From: Desulforapulum sp034007745 | GTDB taxonomy: Bacteria; Desulfobacterota; Desulfobacteria; Desulfobacterales; Desulfobacteraceae | Reading direction: 5' to 3' | Assembly: GCA_034007745.1 (NCBI GenBank) | Contig: JAVEQI010000003.1 | Coordinates: forward strand, 1-64,000 | Length of the DNA stretch: 64,000 nt | Shown here: piece by piece, positions 15,626-24,353 of the stretch | Numbering within the stretch: the first letter of the stretch is position 1 | Layout: every line of letters starts with the position of its first letter | The notes under the pieces: generated by a model | Seen by the model: the letters and a program-made list of their open reading frames with translations, nothing else | The model's database searches: none | What the model was told of the DNA's origin: nothing | Made by a program: the position numbers and the translations under genes

Positions 15626-16207
15626 ATGAAAGAACTCAAGGATCTTATCGAGGCCAGGGCCGAATACCTTGGAAACGGAATACTCAAGGCCGACAGCTTT
15701 ATCAACCACCAGCTTTTGCCGGGGGTCTCCACAAGAATGGGCCAGGCATTTGCGGCCGGGTTCAAGGCCCGGGGAGTTACGGGGGCAACCAGGATAGTCA
15801 CGGCCGAGGTGAGCGGTATTGCCCCGGCCCTGGTCACGGCCCTGGCCATGGATATCCCCATGGTTTTTGCACGGAAAAAACGGCCTTCCTTTATGAACGA
15901 CCTTTTGCTTGAGGCGTCTGCCACGAGCCGCACCAAGGGAGAGGATGTTTCCCTTTACATCTCTTCCAAATACCTTGGCCCCACGGACAGGGTGGTCATT
16001 GTGGATGATTTCCTTGCAACGGCATCCACACTTGAGGCTCTGTGTTCCATTGTTAAGCAAAGCGGAGCGACACTTCTTGCCATCGGGTGCATCATCGAAA
16101 AGGTGTTTGAAAGTGGCCGGCAACGCCTTGAACACCTCAATGTGCCGATCATCTCCCTTGCCAGGATTGATCTTGTTGACTCGGGCAGCTCTTTCATTGT
16201 AAGTTGA
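15626..16207 (+). CDS. xpt: Xanthine phosphoribosyltransferase
   Basis: A 193-residue type I phosphoribosyltransferase of the Xpt family, which converts xanthine and PRPP to XMP for purine salvage. The PRPP-binding motif is VVIVDDFLATASTL (about 126-139). The N-terminal ADSFINHQLLP and the KKRPSFM stretch are conserved in Xpt rather than in adenine or orotate enzymes. The ATG is preceded by AAAGAGA. It follows aspS by 66 bp with a hairpin repeat between them. Discrimination between xanthine and guanine use cannot be made from sequence alone. Confidence 0.88.
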   Translation: MKELKDLIEARAEYLGNGILKADSFINHQLLPGVSTRMGQAFAAGFKARGVTGATRIVTAEVSGIAPALVTALAMDIPMVFARKKRPSFMNDLLLEASATSRTKGEDVSLYISSKYLGPTDRVVIVDDFLATASTLEALCSIVKQSGATLLAIGCIIEKVFESGRQRLEHLNVPIISLARIDLVDSGSSFIVS

Positions 16208-16213
16208 GGTCAT

Positions 16214-17035
16214 ATGAAAGCGACCTATTCAGAGTTGCGCAACACGGCCAGAAAAATTGTGGGAACCCTTCCACAACCCGCCTTTTGTACGCTTTTCCAG
16301 GAGGAGATTGCCCGATCGAAAAGTCTTTTTTACTCCCACCATCTGTTGAAGGAGCTAAAATACCAGATAGCCCCCCTGATTGACGATGACTTTGGGCATG
16401 GCAGGCTTCATTCGGAGCTTGTGGCCATTGATGGGGGTGCCATTGTTCAGATTGAAATGGGGCTTGGCCCAGGTGCATCGGAAATGGTGAGAACCATGGT
16501 GCTTGTCCAAGTGGCGGGGTTGCTCCATGATATCCGGAGAAAGGAAAAAAATCATGCGCAAAAAGGGGCTGCCGTTGCTGAAAAGCTGCTTTTAACCGGG
16601 AGATATGGGCTGACTCAAACGGAGATCAAAATCGTGTGCAACGCCATTGGCAACCACGAGGCATTCCAGGCAAAGCCACAACCTTCCCCCCTGCCTGAAT
16701 CCCTTGCCTCCCCCTGGGGCCTAGCCCCAACATCAACTCCCGAAATTCAGGCCATTGCTCAACTGGTCTCGGATGCCCTGTACGATGCGGATAAGTTTAG
16801 ATGGGGACCAGACAATTTTACCCACACGGTCTGGGACATGGTCATGTTTGCAAACATCCCTCTGTCCGAGTTTTTGAGACGTTTTCCAGTTGGTATGCAT
16901 GGGCTTGCCCAGATTAAAAATACTTTTCGGACCGAGACGGGCAAAATCTATGGCCCTGGTTTTATCGATCTTGGGTTGGAGACGGGCAGGCGCCTTCTGC
17001 TGCAGCTAAAGGCGGATTATTCAGAGTTTTTTTAA
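16214..17035 (+). CDS. HD-domain phosphohydrolase-like protein
   Basis: A 273-residue protein with HD-superfamily metal-ligand signatures: LLHDIRRKEKNHA (HD pair near 114-115), AIGNHEAF about 50 residues later and DALYDADKFRW near 193-203. HD proteins hydrolyse phosphomonoesters, nucleotides or cyclic dinucleotides; the substrate here is not visible. It lies 6 bp after xpt and is probably co-transcribed, which would suit a nucleotide-related role. The gene ends 1 bp before the convergent minE stop. Confidence 0.75.
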   Translation: MKATYSELRNTARKIVGTLPQPAFCTLFQEEIARSKSLFYSHHLLKELKYQIAPLIDDDFGHGRLHSELVAIDGGAIVQIEMGLGPGASEMVRTMVLVQVAGLLHDIRRKEKNHAQKGAAVAEKLLLTGRYGLTQTEIKIVCNAIGNHEAFQAKPQPSPLPESLASPWGLAPTSTPEIQAIAQLVSDALYDADKFRWGPDNFTHTVWDMVMFANIPLSEFLRRFPVGMHGLAQIKNTFRTETGKIYGPGFIDLGLETGRRLLLQLKADYSEFF

Positions 17036-17036
17036 T

Positions 17037-17303
17037 TCAGGCCCTGTTCCTTCTGACGCACAGAATCGGGGTATTAAATACCAGGGCTGAGGTGTCAGAA
17101 CCTTTTTTCACTTCTAATTGAAGCGAGGAGCGGTCAATCTCAAAATATTTTGAAATTACCTCTACAATGTCGTTTTGAAGGTTTGTCAGGGTTTCGTCAT
17201 TCACCTCAAGCTGATCATAAACAAGGGCGAACTGCAGCCGTTTTTTTGCTGTCTCCCTGCTCGATTTATGGCCGGTGAATTTTCGGATCAAAGCGTTCAG
17301 CAT
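17037..17303 (-). CDS. minE: Cell division topological specificity factor MinE
   Basis: An 88-residue MinE. The N-terminal MinD-activating part includes AKKRLQFALVYDQ (about 19-31), with the conserved A.eRL..vl..D pattern. The C-terminal topology domain runs from about 35 to 88. It stimulates MinD ATPase and drives pole-to-pole or ring dynamics that keep the MinCD inhibitor away from mid-cell. It is the last gene of minC-minD-minE, 10 bp after minD. Confidence 0.92.
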   Translation of the reverse strand: MLNALIRKFTGHKSSRETAKKRLQFALVYDQLEVNDETLTNLQNDIVEVISKYFEIDRSSLQLEVKKGSDTSALVFNTPILCVRRNRA

Positions 17304-17313
17304 GGATAGTTCC

Positions 17314-18114
17314 TTATTTTTTCAACCCAAATTTATGGGTAAATCTGTTCCATAATCCCGTCTTGGCCCCGGGCACCTCAATCGGCAGGTCTGCCTCGCC
17401 GTTAAGTCTTCTTGCGATCCTTCGAAAGGCCTGACCGGCTTTGGACTCATTGCGCATGACAAGGGGAACGCCCGTGTTGGTTGAAATAACCACCTGGTCG
17501 TCCATGGGCACAAGTCCTGCAAGTTCGATGGAAAGGACCTCCATAACATCCTCATGGCTGAGCATGTCTCCCTTGGCAACCATGGCGGGCATAATCCTGT
17601 TCACAATAAGCTTGGGCGTAATCGAACGGGCGTAGAGTAGACCGATCACCCTGTCTGCATCTCGGACAGAGGAAACATCGGGTGTGCAGATCACAAGGGC
17701 CTCGTCGGCCGCTGTAACCGAATTTTCAAATCCGCGTTCAATACCGGCCGGAGAATCCATGATAATATAGTCAAACTCTTTTTTCAGCAATGAGGCAATG
17801 CGGTTGACGCCGGTCGGGGTCAGCACGTCCTTGTTGTCGCTCTGGGATGCGGGGATAAGAAAGAGGTTTTCGATCCTTCGATCCCTGATGGCTGCCTGTC
17901 TTACAGTGCAGCGGTCATTGATAACATCCACAATATTAAAGACAATCCTGTTCTCAAGTCCCAGAACCACATCCAGGTTCCTCAAGCCGATATCCATATC
18001 CACAACGGCGACTCTGTTTCCTTCAAGGGCAAGGGCTGCTCCAATGGAGGCTGTTGCGGTGGTTTTGCCCACACCTCCTTTGCCGGATGTTACTACGATG
18101 ATTCTACCTTCCAC
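17314..18114 (-). CDS. minD: Septum site-determining ATPase MinD
   Basis: A 266-residue MinD. The deviant Walker A is TSGKGGVGKTTA (residues 9-20, signature K12) and the switch region is IIMDSPAGIERG. The C-terminus (GLWNRFTHKFGLKK) is an amphipathic membrane-targeting helix. ATP-bound dimers coat the membrane and recruit MinC; MinE triggers release. The order minC-minD-minE is the classical operon. Confidence 0.96.
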   Translation of the reverse strand: MEGRIIVVTSGKGGVGKTTATASIGAALALEGNRVAVVDMDIGLRNLDVVLGLENRIVFNIVDVINDRCTVRQAAIRDRRIENLFLIPASQSDNKDVLTPTGVNRIASLLKKEFDYIIMDSPAGIERGFENSVTAADEALVICTPDVSSVRDADRVIGLLYARSITPKLIVNRIMPAMVAKGDMLSHEDVMEVLSIELAGLVPMDDQVVISTNTGVPLVMRNESKAGQAFRRIARRLNGEADLPIEVPGAKTGLWNRFTHKFGLKK

Positions 18115-18213
18115 GTCACACCTCTTGTGATTGCCTGGCTATAGGTTGCAGATATCTGTACTCTTTTGTTTGGGGCCTTGCCTAGGACCGTAAATTAATT
18201 TGAGCTGCGGTCC

Positions 18214-18900
18214 TTATACTACTTCGGGCCATGGAAGTCGTCCAAAGGGGTTTGCTCCCAGATAATCCTGAACAAGCACAGTCTCATCTATCACGGATGC
18301 AAATTCAACCCTGTCCGTTTTTTTGTCGTCAAGACCTGCTGCTGCATATTCTCCGATTTGAACCTGGGTCGGTCTGAAATCCAGGGCAAGGATAACGGCG
18401 GATGGGTTGTCCGGATATCCGGCATGGACATGGCCGAGCAATCTGCCCATAATCATGACATCTCCACCGGCTATTATCAGTGCACCGGGGTTGACATCCC
18501 CTGTTATGAGAATATGTTTTTTTGCCTCAATTTTCTGGCCGGATCTTATCCTGCCCCTGAGCATGAGCACCTCGCTCCTGTGGCGGGTCCATCCACGGTC
18601 CAGGTCTTTCTGGCGAATACGCTCCACAGCCACCTGACGCTTTTCTGGAGGTTTTGAAACAATTCCTACATCAAACCGGGTTTTGAGAAAATCACCCAGG
18701 TTCTGGACGAGATCATCATATCCCTCTGTTCCGCCAGTATCAATGACCACCCTGGCATTGACGGCCAGATGTTTGAGGCGTTCAAACAGCTTTATGAGCT
18801 GGTTTTTTAAAAGTTGTTCCGGTTTTGAGGGGTCCAGGGTTATCCAGAACCCATCGCCCACTCCTTTGAGCTTAACCGGAGGATCGTTATCAAGTATCAT
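18214..18900 (-). CDS. minC: Septum formation inhibitor MinC
   Basis: A 228-residue MinC. The N-terminal FtsZ-antagonising domain (about 1-105) is divergent; the C-terminal beta-helix domain (about 120-225) has the tell-tale SGQKIEAKKHILITGDVNPG and AGGDVMIMGRLLGHVHAG repeats. It blocks Z-ring assembly when recruited by MinD. A strong promoter precedes it at 18943-18971. The gap to minD is 99 bp. Confidence 0.92.
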   Translation of the reverse strand: MILDNDPPVKLKGVGDGFWITLDPSKPEQLLKNQLIKLFERLKHLAVNARVVIDTGGTEGYDDLVQNLGDFLKTRFDVGIVSKPPEKRQVAVERIRQKDLDRGWTRHRSEVLMLRGRIRSGQKIEAKKHILITGDVNPGALIIAGGDVMIMGRLLGHVHAGYPDNPSAVILALDFRPTQVQIGEYAAAGLDDKKTDRVEFASVIDETVLVQDYLGANPFGRLPWPEVV

Positions 18901-18942
18901 GAATTAATTTCCAAGTCCCTTAAAGCTGCAATGCAATTCAAG

Positions 18943-18971
18943 ACTATAAAAAAAGAGAGACAAAGTGTCAA
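18943..18971 (-). promoter_or_regulatory. Sigma70-type promoter of minCDE
   Basis: Minus-strand -35 TTGACA (18971-18966), 17-bp spacer, -10 TATAGT (18948-18943). Near-consensus and 43 bp upstream of the minC ATG. Confidence 0.75.
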
Positions 18972-18994
18972 GAACTTTAAACTTTGTTCAAGTG

Positions 18995-20143
18995 TCAGTG
19001 TTGATCCAGAATTTCCCTGAGTTTGCGGGCAAAGGCACCCATGGTAAATGGTTTGAGAATAAATCCTCTGCATCCGGATGCGAGCATGGTCTCGGCGGAG
19101 GAGTCAATGGTGTGGCCGGTTGTGAGGAGCACCTTGATATCAGGGTCAATGGCCTGTAGTCGACGAAAGGTTTCAAGACCGTCCATATCATCCATTATCA
19201 TGTCAAGAATCACCATATCAAAGGCTTTAACCTCTGTGTAAACCTTGATGGCCTGGGCCCCGCTGTTTGCCGTTATGACCTCGTATCCCAGATTCAGCAG
19301 CATTTGCCGCCCCATTTCCAGGAGAACCTCATCGTCGTCAACAAGCAGAATACTTTCAATACCCTTGGGCAGGCCCTTGACCTCCCTTTCGAGGTCAAGC
19401 TTGACAGATGTTTCAAACTGGGGGAGGAAAATGGAAAAAGTGGTTCCCATACCCCTGGTGCTGCATACGTCAATGACACCCATGTGGTTGAGAATGATAC
19501 CGTGGCAGGAGGCAAGCCCTATTTTTTCTTCAGGATCATTCACCTGGGGTATTCTGGTGGCAAGGAACGGGTCAAAAACCCCGTGCAGGGTGGTGTCATC
19601 CATGCCCACTCCTGTATCCGTGATGATTATTTTTACAAACCTACCGGGCATGAGACCCTGGCGTCTGGCCGAATTTTCGAGGATAAGTTGAGACGTTGTG
19701 GTAATGGTAAGCTGTCCACCTCGGGGCATTGCAGCAACGGCATTCTCAAGGACGTTCATGAGGACCCGGCGAATCTGGAGTTTGTCCACCATGGAGGATA
19801 ACGGAGCGGGGGTTAACTCTTTTTCAACCATGATATCCCCGTTGGGCAGGGGTATTTTTTTTAAGCATGAGAGAATCAGAGCGTTAATGTCAGTGGGCCC
19901 CACATGATATTTTCCCATCCTGGCATAACCTAAAAGCCTGCTTGTAAATCTGGCCCCCTTTTGAACGGTCTGCACGATTTCAGACAGTTGGGAGTAAAAG
20001 GGGTGGGATGGTTCCAGATCCTTGAGAATAAGGCATGCTCTGCCCTGTATTGTCATGAGAATGTTGTTGAATTCATGGGCGATTCTTTCGGTTGTTATTG
20101 CAGGTTCATCCTGAATTCCTTTTTTCAGACCCCTCAATACCAT
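18995..20143 (-). CDS. Histidine kinase with C-terminal receiver
   Basis: About 382 residues: a dimerisation/phosphoacceptor segment with H23 in ERIAHEFNNILMTIQG, an HATPase domain (N box NVLENAVAAM, G1 DTGVGMDD) and a C-terminal receiver (about 258-380; phospho-Asp in MVILDMIMDDMDG). There is no sensor or membrane domain, so it is a soluble hybrid kinase, perhaps receiving signal through a partner. The ATG at 20143 follows AGGAGGCATGC, an ideal ribosome-binding site. Longer frames to 20356 would overlap the M16 peptidase by nearly 200 bp and show no similarity. The G2 region (EEKIGLASCHGII) departs from the usual GLGL, which may affect nucleotide handling. Confidence 0.88.
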   Translation of the reverse strand: MVLRGLKKGIQDEPAITTERIAHEFNNILMTIQGRACLILKDLEPSHPFYSQLSEIVQTVQKGARFTSRLLGYARMGKYHVGPTDINALILSCLKKIPLPNGDIMVEKELTPAPLSSMVDKLQIRRVLMNVLENAVAAMPRGGQLTITTTSQLILENSARRQGLMPGRFVKIIITDTGVGMDDTTLHGVFDPFLATRIPQVNDPEEKIGLASCHGIILNHMGVIDVCSTRGMGTTFSIFLPQFETSVKLDLEREVKGLPKGIESILLVDDDEVLLEMGRQMLLNLGYEVITANSGAQAIKVYTEVKAFDMVILDMIMDDMDGLETFRRLQAIDPDIKVLLTTGHTIDSSAETMLASGCRGFILKPFTMGAFARKLREILDQH

Positions 20144-20162
20144 GCATGCCTCCTGTCGTGCT

Positions 20163-23100
20163 TCAGATCCTGTGAATCTCAAGGGCAGGAGCCCCTGGCT
20201 CACGGTTTTCATTGGCAGCCCTGAGAAGCTCTTTCCCTGAAATAACAGCCGTTCCCTTGCCTGTGTCAGCGGCTTTGAAATATCGCTGGGCACAGGCTTT
20301 GATAGTGGGCATATCAAGGGCCAGGAGTTCGGATTTAAAGGATTTTCTTCGTTCATCGGTCAGCATCAGGACATCCCTGTAAAATGCCTTTATGGCCGCG
20401 GGACCCGGGGTCTCAGGCTTGTCTATCTCTGCACACACCTGGAGGACTGCCTCTTTGATATCCTGTTCAGAATAATCACCCGTAAGTATAAAGTCACAGG
20501 CTTCCTGAAAGACCTTGATGGTTCGACGGATATTGGGATCACGATAGGAGCCAAAGGAAAAGATTCCCTCTTGGGTGGAGTAGATGGCAAACCCGCCATA
20601 GGCCCCTCCCTTTTCCCTGATTTCCCGGTGAAGATACAGGGAACGCAGCATCTTGGCAATGACCGCAAGGGCGGGTGCGTCCCTGTGGCCCATGCGCACG
20701 GTGGTGAAGGCCTGGGCCACAAACGACACCTGGGTGCTTGTTATCCACCCCTCAAAGGGCAGGGTTCGCTCAAAGGGGAGGTTGGGCGGCAGGAGCTGGT
20801 CCCCATGGTTGACGGGGAGCTTGTCGACCATGGCGGAGATCAGCCTGTCACCAACAATGAGGGAATCAGGCTCTCCCACAATGGCGGGTCTTAAATTGTC
20901 CCGCCGGAACAGAAGCTCGGCCATGGTGGAAAGGTCCCGGGCAAGTTCGGTCATGGCCTGTTCGCCCGTTTTTTCGTTGTCAAGCCCTTGGCAGAGATCC
21001 TTGATGTATTGGTACTGGTGGATTCCGTGCCACATCTCGGCAAGATGACCCGTAGGGGACAGGGTTCTTGCGGCAAGGGATATGGCATAGCTGTGGCCGC
21101 TTGCAACAATGGAACTTTCCAGGGATGCCCTGTATTGGAGCAAAAGATTTTTGAGCCTTGTATGGTCTTTAAAGCTGTACTGGGAGACAAATTCTGTTAT
21201 GATTTCGAACATTTTGGTGATGTTCCGGTCCAGGGCCTTTGCCTGGAGGGCCACAAAGGGAAGACACTCACCTACCTCGCCAAAACCTGTCCCGCTCACA
21301 GGGCTTAGACCAACTCCGCCGGTGTAAAGATCCATACGCTCGGCCATGTCGGCATAGTCCCTGAGGGCTGTTCCTGCTCCTGTAAATGCCTGGCAGAAAA
21401 AGGGCACCAGGGGAAACAGCCTTTGGGGCAGCCTCCCAAGACCCGTGGGGCAGGAGAAGTAGACAATTTCCGAGGTGGTCGCAGCATAGGCGGTTGAATG
21501 GGTTACCCCCTCTATCTTGTCCGGCCGTATGATTTCAATCTCGGGCGGCACATCGGTAATCTCCAGGGTGGGGAGTACGGAGAGGTCCTCCTTTGCATCC
21601 TGGAGGCGGGCAAGGGTTGCGGCATCCTTTTTGATCGTTTCAAGGTCCCGGGGGGATAGTGCTGAAAGGGCTGCAGCAAGCTCTTTACGGCAGCGATCCT
21701 CTTCGATCTTTTCCATCTCCTGGTCCGGTGCAAGGGTAAATAGCACCCTGTGGGGATTATCCAGAAAATAGCGCCTTATTCTTTCTTCAAAAAAACCTTC
21801 ATTGGTCATCTCCCGGTTCAACCGCTCAAGATCCTTGTTAAAGCTGAGGCAGGAGAGGATATCTCCTTCGTGAATCCAGGGGCCGGTGAATGAGAGCAAC
21901 AGCTTTATGCCAAAGGGGTAGGGGGTGTTGGTGATCTCTTTTCTGTGAAATTCAATCTGGTGAATGGCCGAGGCCACCATGCTCTTGTCAACTCCCTGTT
22001 CAACTATACGTTCAAGGGTTTCAAAGATCAGACTTTCTATCTTTGGGGCCGCATCCTCCGCAACTTCCTTGAGACCGCAGGCAAACATGGTATCACGCAT
22101 ATCTGGATCAAAACCTGAACCATCGCTCAGTGCTGAACCCAGATTGGAATCTATCAGGGCCTTTCGAAGGGGAGAGGCTGCGTTGCCAAGGAGTACCTGC
22201 TCGAGAACGCTCAGGATCAGAGTTTCAAACGAATCTTTTACATCGGCAGTAAGCCAGGCAACACAGGTCTGGAACTTGTTGGAGGCGTCTTCGTCCCGAT
22301 CAAGGGGATAACGGGCTTCGGCCTTTTTCGGCGTTTTCCACCTGGGCTGGGAAGAAACTTCCGAGTCCGGATTGATCCTGTTAAACCGGGACAGCACCTT
22401 ATTCTCGATGAATCCCAGGTGCTCGGTCAGGTCAAGGTTTCCATAGGTGTAAAAAAATGCGTTGGAGGGATGATAAAAACGTGCGTGGAAGGCGCACAGA
22501 TCCTGGTGGGTAAGGGTCGGGATTTCCCTTGGTTCACCGCCGGAGTTGTTGCTGTAGGTGGTGTCGGGGTATAGTGATGCAACAAGGGATCTGCCCATGA
22601 TTTGGCTGGGAGAAGACATGGCACCTTTCATCTCGTTGTACACAACGCCTTTATAGACGAGCTCCACATTTTCACCGGGATTTGAGGCGGGTTTGATCTC
22701 CAGGCGGTGGCCCTCCTGTTTGAAGCTCAAGGGGTCAAGCTTTGGGAAAAAAGCAGCATCCAGGTAAACCGCCATGAGGTTGTAAAAATCCTTGGGGTTC
22801 TGGGTGGAAAAGGGGTACATGGTCCAGTCTGATGCCGTAAGGGCATTCATGAAGGTGGAAAGTCCCCGTTTGAGCATGGAAAAGAATGGATCCCTCACAT
22901 CAAAGCGTTCAGATCCGCACAGCACCGTATGCTCCAGAATATGGGCAACACCGGTGGAGTCTGAAGGAACTGTCCTAAAGGCCACCCCAAAGGTGTTTTC
23001 CCTGTCATTGTTGCCAATGTGGACATGCCTTGCCCCGGTGGGGCCATGGATAAGCTGGATCAGATTACTGTTGATCTCTTCTAGAGGTTCAGTGCGCAGG

Positions 23101-23204
23101 ATGGTGTAGTTGCCAAGGTTGTCGCCTGGCTTGAGATTCTTTAAATCAATCTGATGCTCGTTTGGCTGACTTTTATTCTGCCTAGGCTCGTTTGTAGATT
23201 TCAA
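20163..23204 (-). CDS. M16C family metalloprotease (presequence-protease type)
   Basis: A 1013-residue inverzincin peptidase. The HxxEH zinc motif is HILEH (H88, E91, H92), the distal glutamate is E191 in VVYNEMKGAMSSPS. Four M16 domains in one chain with the M16C-associated region in the middle match PreP/Cym1-like enzymes, which degrade short unstructured peptides inside a closed chamber. There is no signal peptide, so it is cytoplasmic. It ends 19 bp before the start of the kinase gene on the same strand. Confidence 0.92.
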   Translation of the reverse strand: MKSTNEPRQNKSQPNEHQIDLKNLKPGDNLGNYTILRTEPLEEINSNLIQLIHGPTGARHVHIGNNDRENTFGVAFRTVPSDSTGVAHILEHTVLCGSERFDVRDPFFSMLKRGLSTFMNALTASDWTMYPFSTQNPKDFYNLMAVYLDAAFFPKLDPLSFKQEGHRLEIKPASNPGENVELVYKGVVYNEMKGAMSSPSQIMGRSLVASLYPDTTYSNNSGGEPREIPTLTHQDLCAFHARFYHPSNAFFYTYGNLDLTEHLGFIENKVLSRFNRINPDSEVSSQPRWKTPKKAEARYPLDRDEDASNKFQTCVAWLTADVKDSFETLILSVLEQVLLGNAASPLRKALIDSNLGSALSDGSGFDPDMRDTMFACGLKEVAEDAAPKIESLIFETLERIVEQGVDKSMVASAIHQIEFHRKEITNTPYPFGIKLLLSFTGPWIHEGDILSCLSFNKDLERLNREMTNEGFFEERIRRYFLDNPHRVLFTLAPDQEMEKIEEDRCRKELAAALSALSPRDLETIKKDAATLARLQDAKEDLSVLPTLEITDVPPEIEIIRPDKIEGVTHSTAYAATTSEIVYFSCPTGLGRLPQRLFPLVPFFCQAFTGAGTALRDYADMAERMDLYTGGVGLSPVSGTGFGEVGECLPFVALQAKALDRNITKMFEIITEFVSQYSFKDHTRLKNLLLQYRASLESSIVASGHSYAISLAARTLSPTGHLAEMWHGIHQYQYIKDLCQGLDNEKTGEQAMTELARDLSTMAELLFRRDNLRPAIVGEPDSLIVGDRLISAMVDKLPVNHGDQLLPPNLPFERTLPFEGWITSTQVSFVAQAFTTVRMGHRDAPALAVIAKMLRSLYLHREIREKGGAYGGFAIYSTQEGIFSFGSYRDPNIRRTIKVFQEACDFILTGDYSEQDIKEAVLQVCAEIDKPETPGPAAIKAFYRDVLMLTDERRKSFKSELLALDMPTIKACAQRYFKAADTGKGTAVISGKELLRAANENREPGAPALEIHRI

Positions 23205-23245
23205 GTTTTACCCTTTTGTTTTTTTTCTTTGTTGGGGCCGCCATA

Positions 23246-23275
23246 AAGGGCGACTGCAAGGGTCGCCCCTACACT
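23246..23275. repeat. GTAGGGGCGA-type hairpin repeat, copy 1
   Basis: On the minus strand this reads GTGTAGGGGCGACCCTTGCA then GTCGCCCTTT; GGGCGAC pairs with GTCGCCC around CCTTGCA. Similar copies lie at 38656-38685 and 48652-48681, all intergenic. Confidence 0.7.
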
Positions 23276-23328
23276 GGCTCCGGCTTATTTTAAATTGCAA
23301 TTTGCAAAAATTACCCATTTGAATTAAT

Positions 23329-23344
23329 AGTAACCATGGTTACT
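23329..23344. promoter_or_regulatory. 16-bp perfect palindrome upstream of rsmA
   Basis: AGTAACCATGGTTACT is a perfect palindrome between the divergent M16 peptidase and rsmA genes. It has the size and symmetry of a dimeric repressor operator. No matching regulator gene is adjacent. Confidence 0.4.
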
Positions 23345-23469
23345 TTACCAAATTACAACTACTTGCAGTCAAAATGAAAGTCAAGCGGTAAATTTTTCAA
23401 ACCCTTTACGGCTCCATTGAGGTAAGGCTTGCACCCACAACAGGTAAAAATTAAACAACAGGAGACCCT

Positions 23470-24318
23470 ATGACCTATCCCGGGACATTGCTGAAACAGC
23501 AGCGGCTCATGGCAAGAAAAGAGCTGGGTCAAAATTTTCTCAGCGACCCCAATGCAGCCCGGATGATCGTCATGAGTGCCGGTATTTCAGACCGGGACCG
23601 GGTACTTGAAATCGGCCCGGGTTTAGGGGCTTTGACTATTCCTGCTGCAGGCCAGGCTAAAACAGTTGTGGCCGTTGAAAAGGACACAAGGCTTGCCGGG
23701 GTTCTCCTTGATGAGTTGAAAATCGAAGGAATTGATAATGTTGAACTGATCAACAACGACATCCTGCGCCAGGATCTTGCCGCCCTTGCCCAGGGGGAAA
23801 AAATGATAGTTATCGGGAACCTTCCCTACAACATATCCTCCCAGGTACTCTTCAAGCTTGTGGAAAACCGTCACCTTGTAAAACGTGCCGTTCTCATGTT
23901 CCAGAAGGAACTTGCTCAGAGAATAGCGGCCCCGCCGGGTGGAAGGGAATATGGCAGGCTATCGGTTGTGATGCAATACTGCTCGACCGTTAAAAAGATT
24001 GCGGACCTCCCGCCCCACCTCTTTTTCCCGAAACCTGCCGTGGAGTCAAGGGTGATCGAGGTTACTTTTTTTGAAACCACAGCCTTTTCCGGTGCCAAGG
24101 AACTGTTTCTGTTCAAAGTTATCAAGGCGGCTTTTTCGAAGAGAAGAAAAACCCTTAGAAATTCCCTTGCAGGCGGAGAGCTTGGCATTGATACAGGTGG
24201 GTCAATAAGGGCACTTGAATCAGCGGGAATAGATCCGGTCAGAAGGGCGGAAACCCTTGATGTTAAGGAGTATTTAAGGCTGGCAGATGCCCTCTGGCCC
24301 CTGGATATCGAAGGATGA
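23470..24318 (+). CDS. rsmA: 16S rRNA dimethyladenosine transferase
   Basis: A 282-residue RsmA/KsgA. It dimethylates two adjacent adenosines in the 3' terminal helix of 16S rRNA, a late quality check in 30S assembly. Seen are GQNFLSDPN at the N-terminus, SAM motif I EIGPGLGALT (about 42-51) and catalytic motif IV NLPYNIS (about 119-125). The C-terminal helical domain with FSKRRKTLRNSL is conserved. ATG at 23470 follows AACAGGAGACCC, a good ribosome-binding site. It leads a run with dapL and moeA. Confidence 0.95.
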   Translation: MTYPGTLLKQQRLMARKELGQNFLSDPNAARMIVMSAGISDRDRVLEIGPGLGALTIPAAGQAKTVVAVEKDTRLAGVLLDELKIEGIDNVELINNDILRQDLAALAQGEKMIVIGNLPYNISSQVLFKLVENRHLVKRAVLMFQKELAQRIAAPPGGREYGRLSVVMQYCSTVKKIADLPPHLFFPKPAVESRVIEVTFFETTAFSGAKELFLFKVIKAAFSKRRKTLRNSLAGGELGIDTGGSIRALESAGIDPVRRAETLDVKEYLRLADALWPLDIEG

Positions 24319-24353
24319 TTAATACAGATTAAAACAATAAAAAAGGATGTTAA

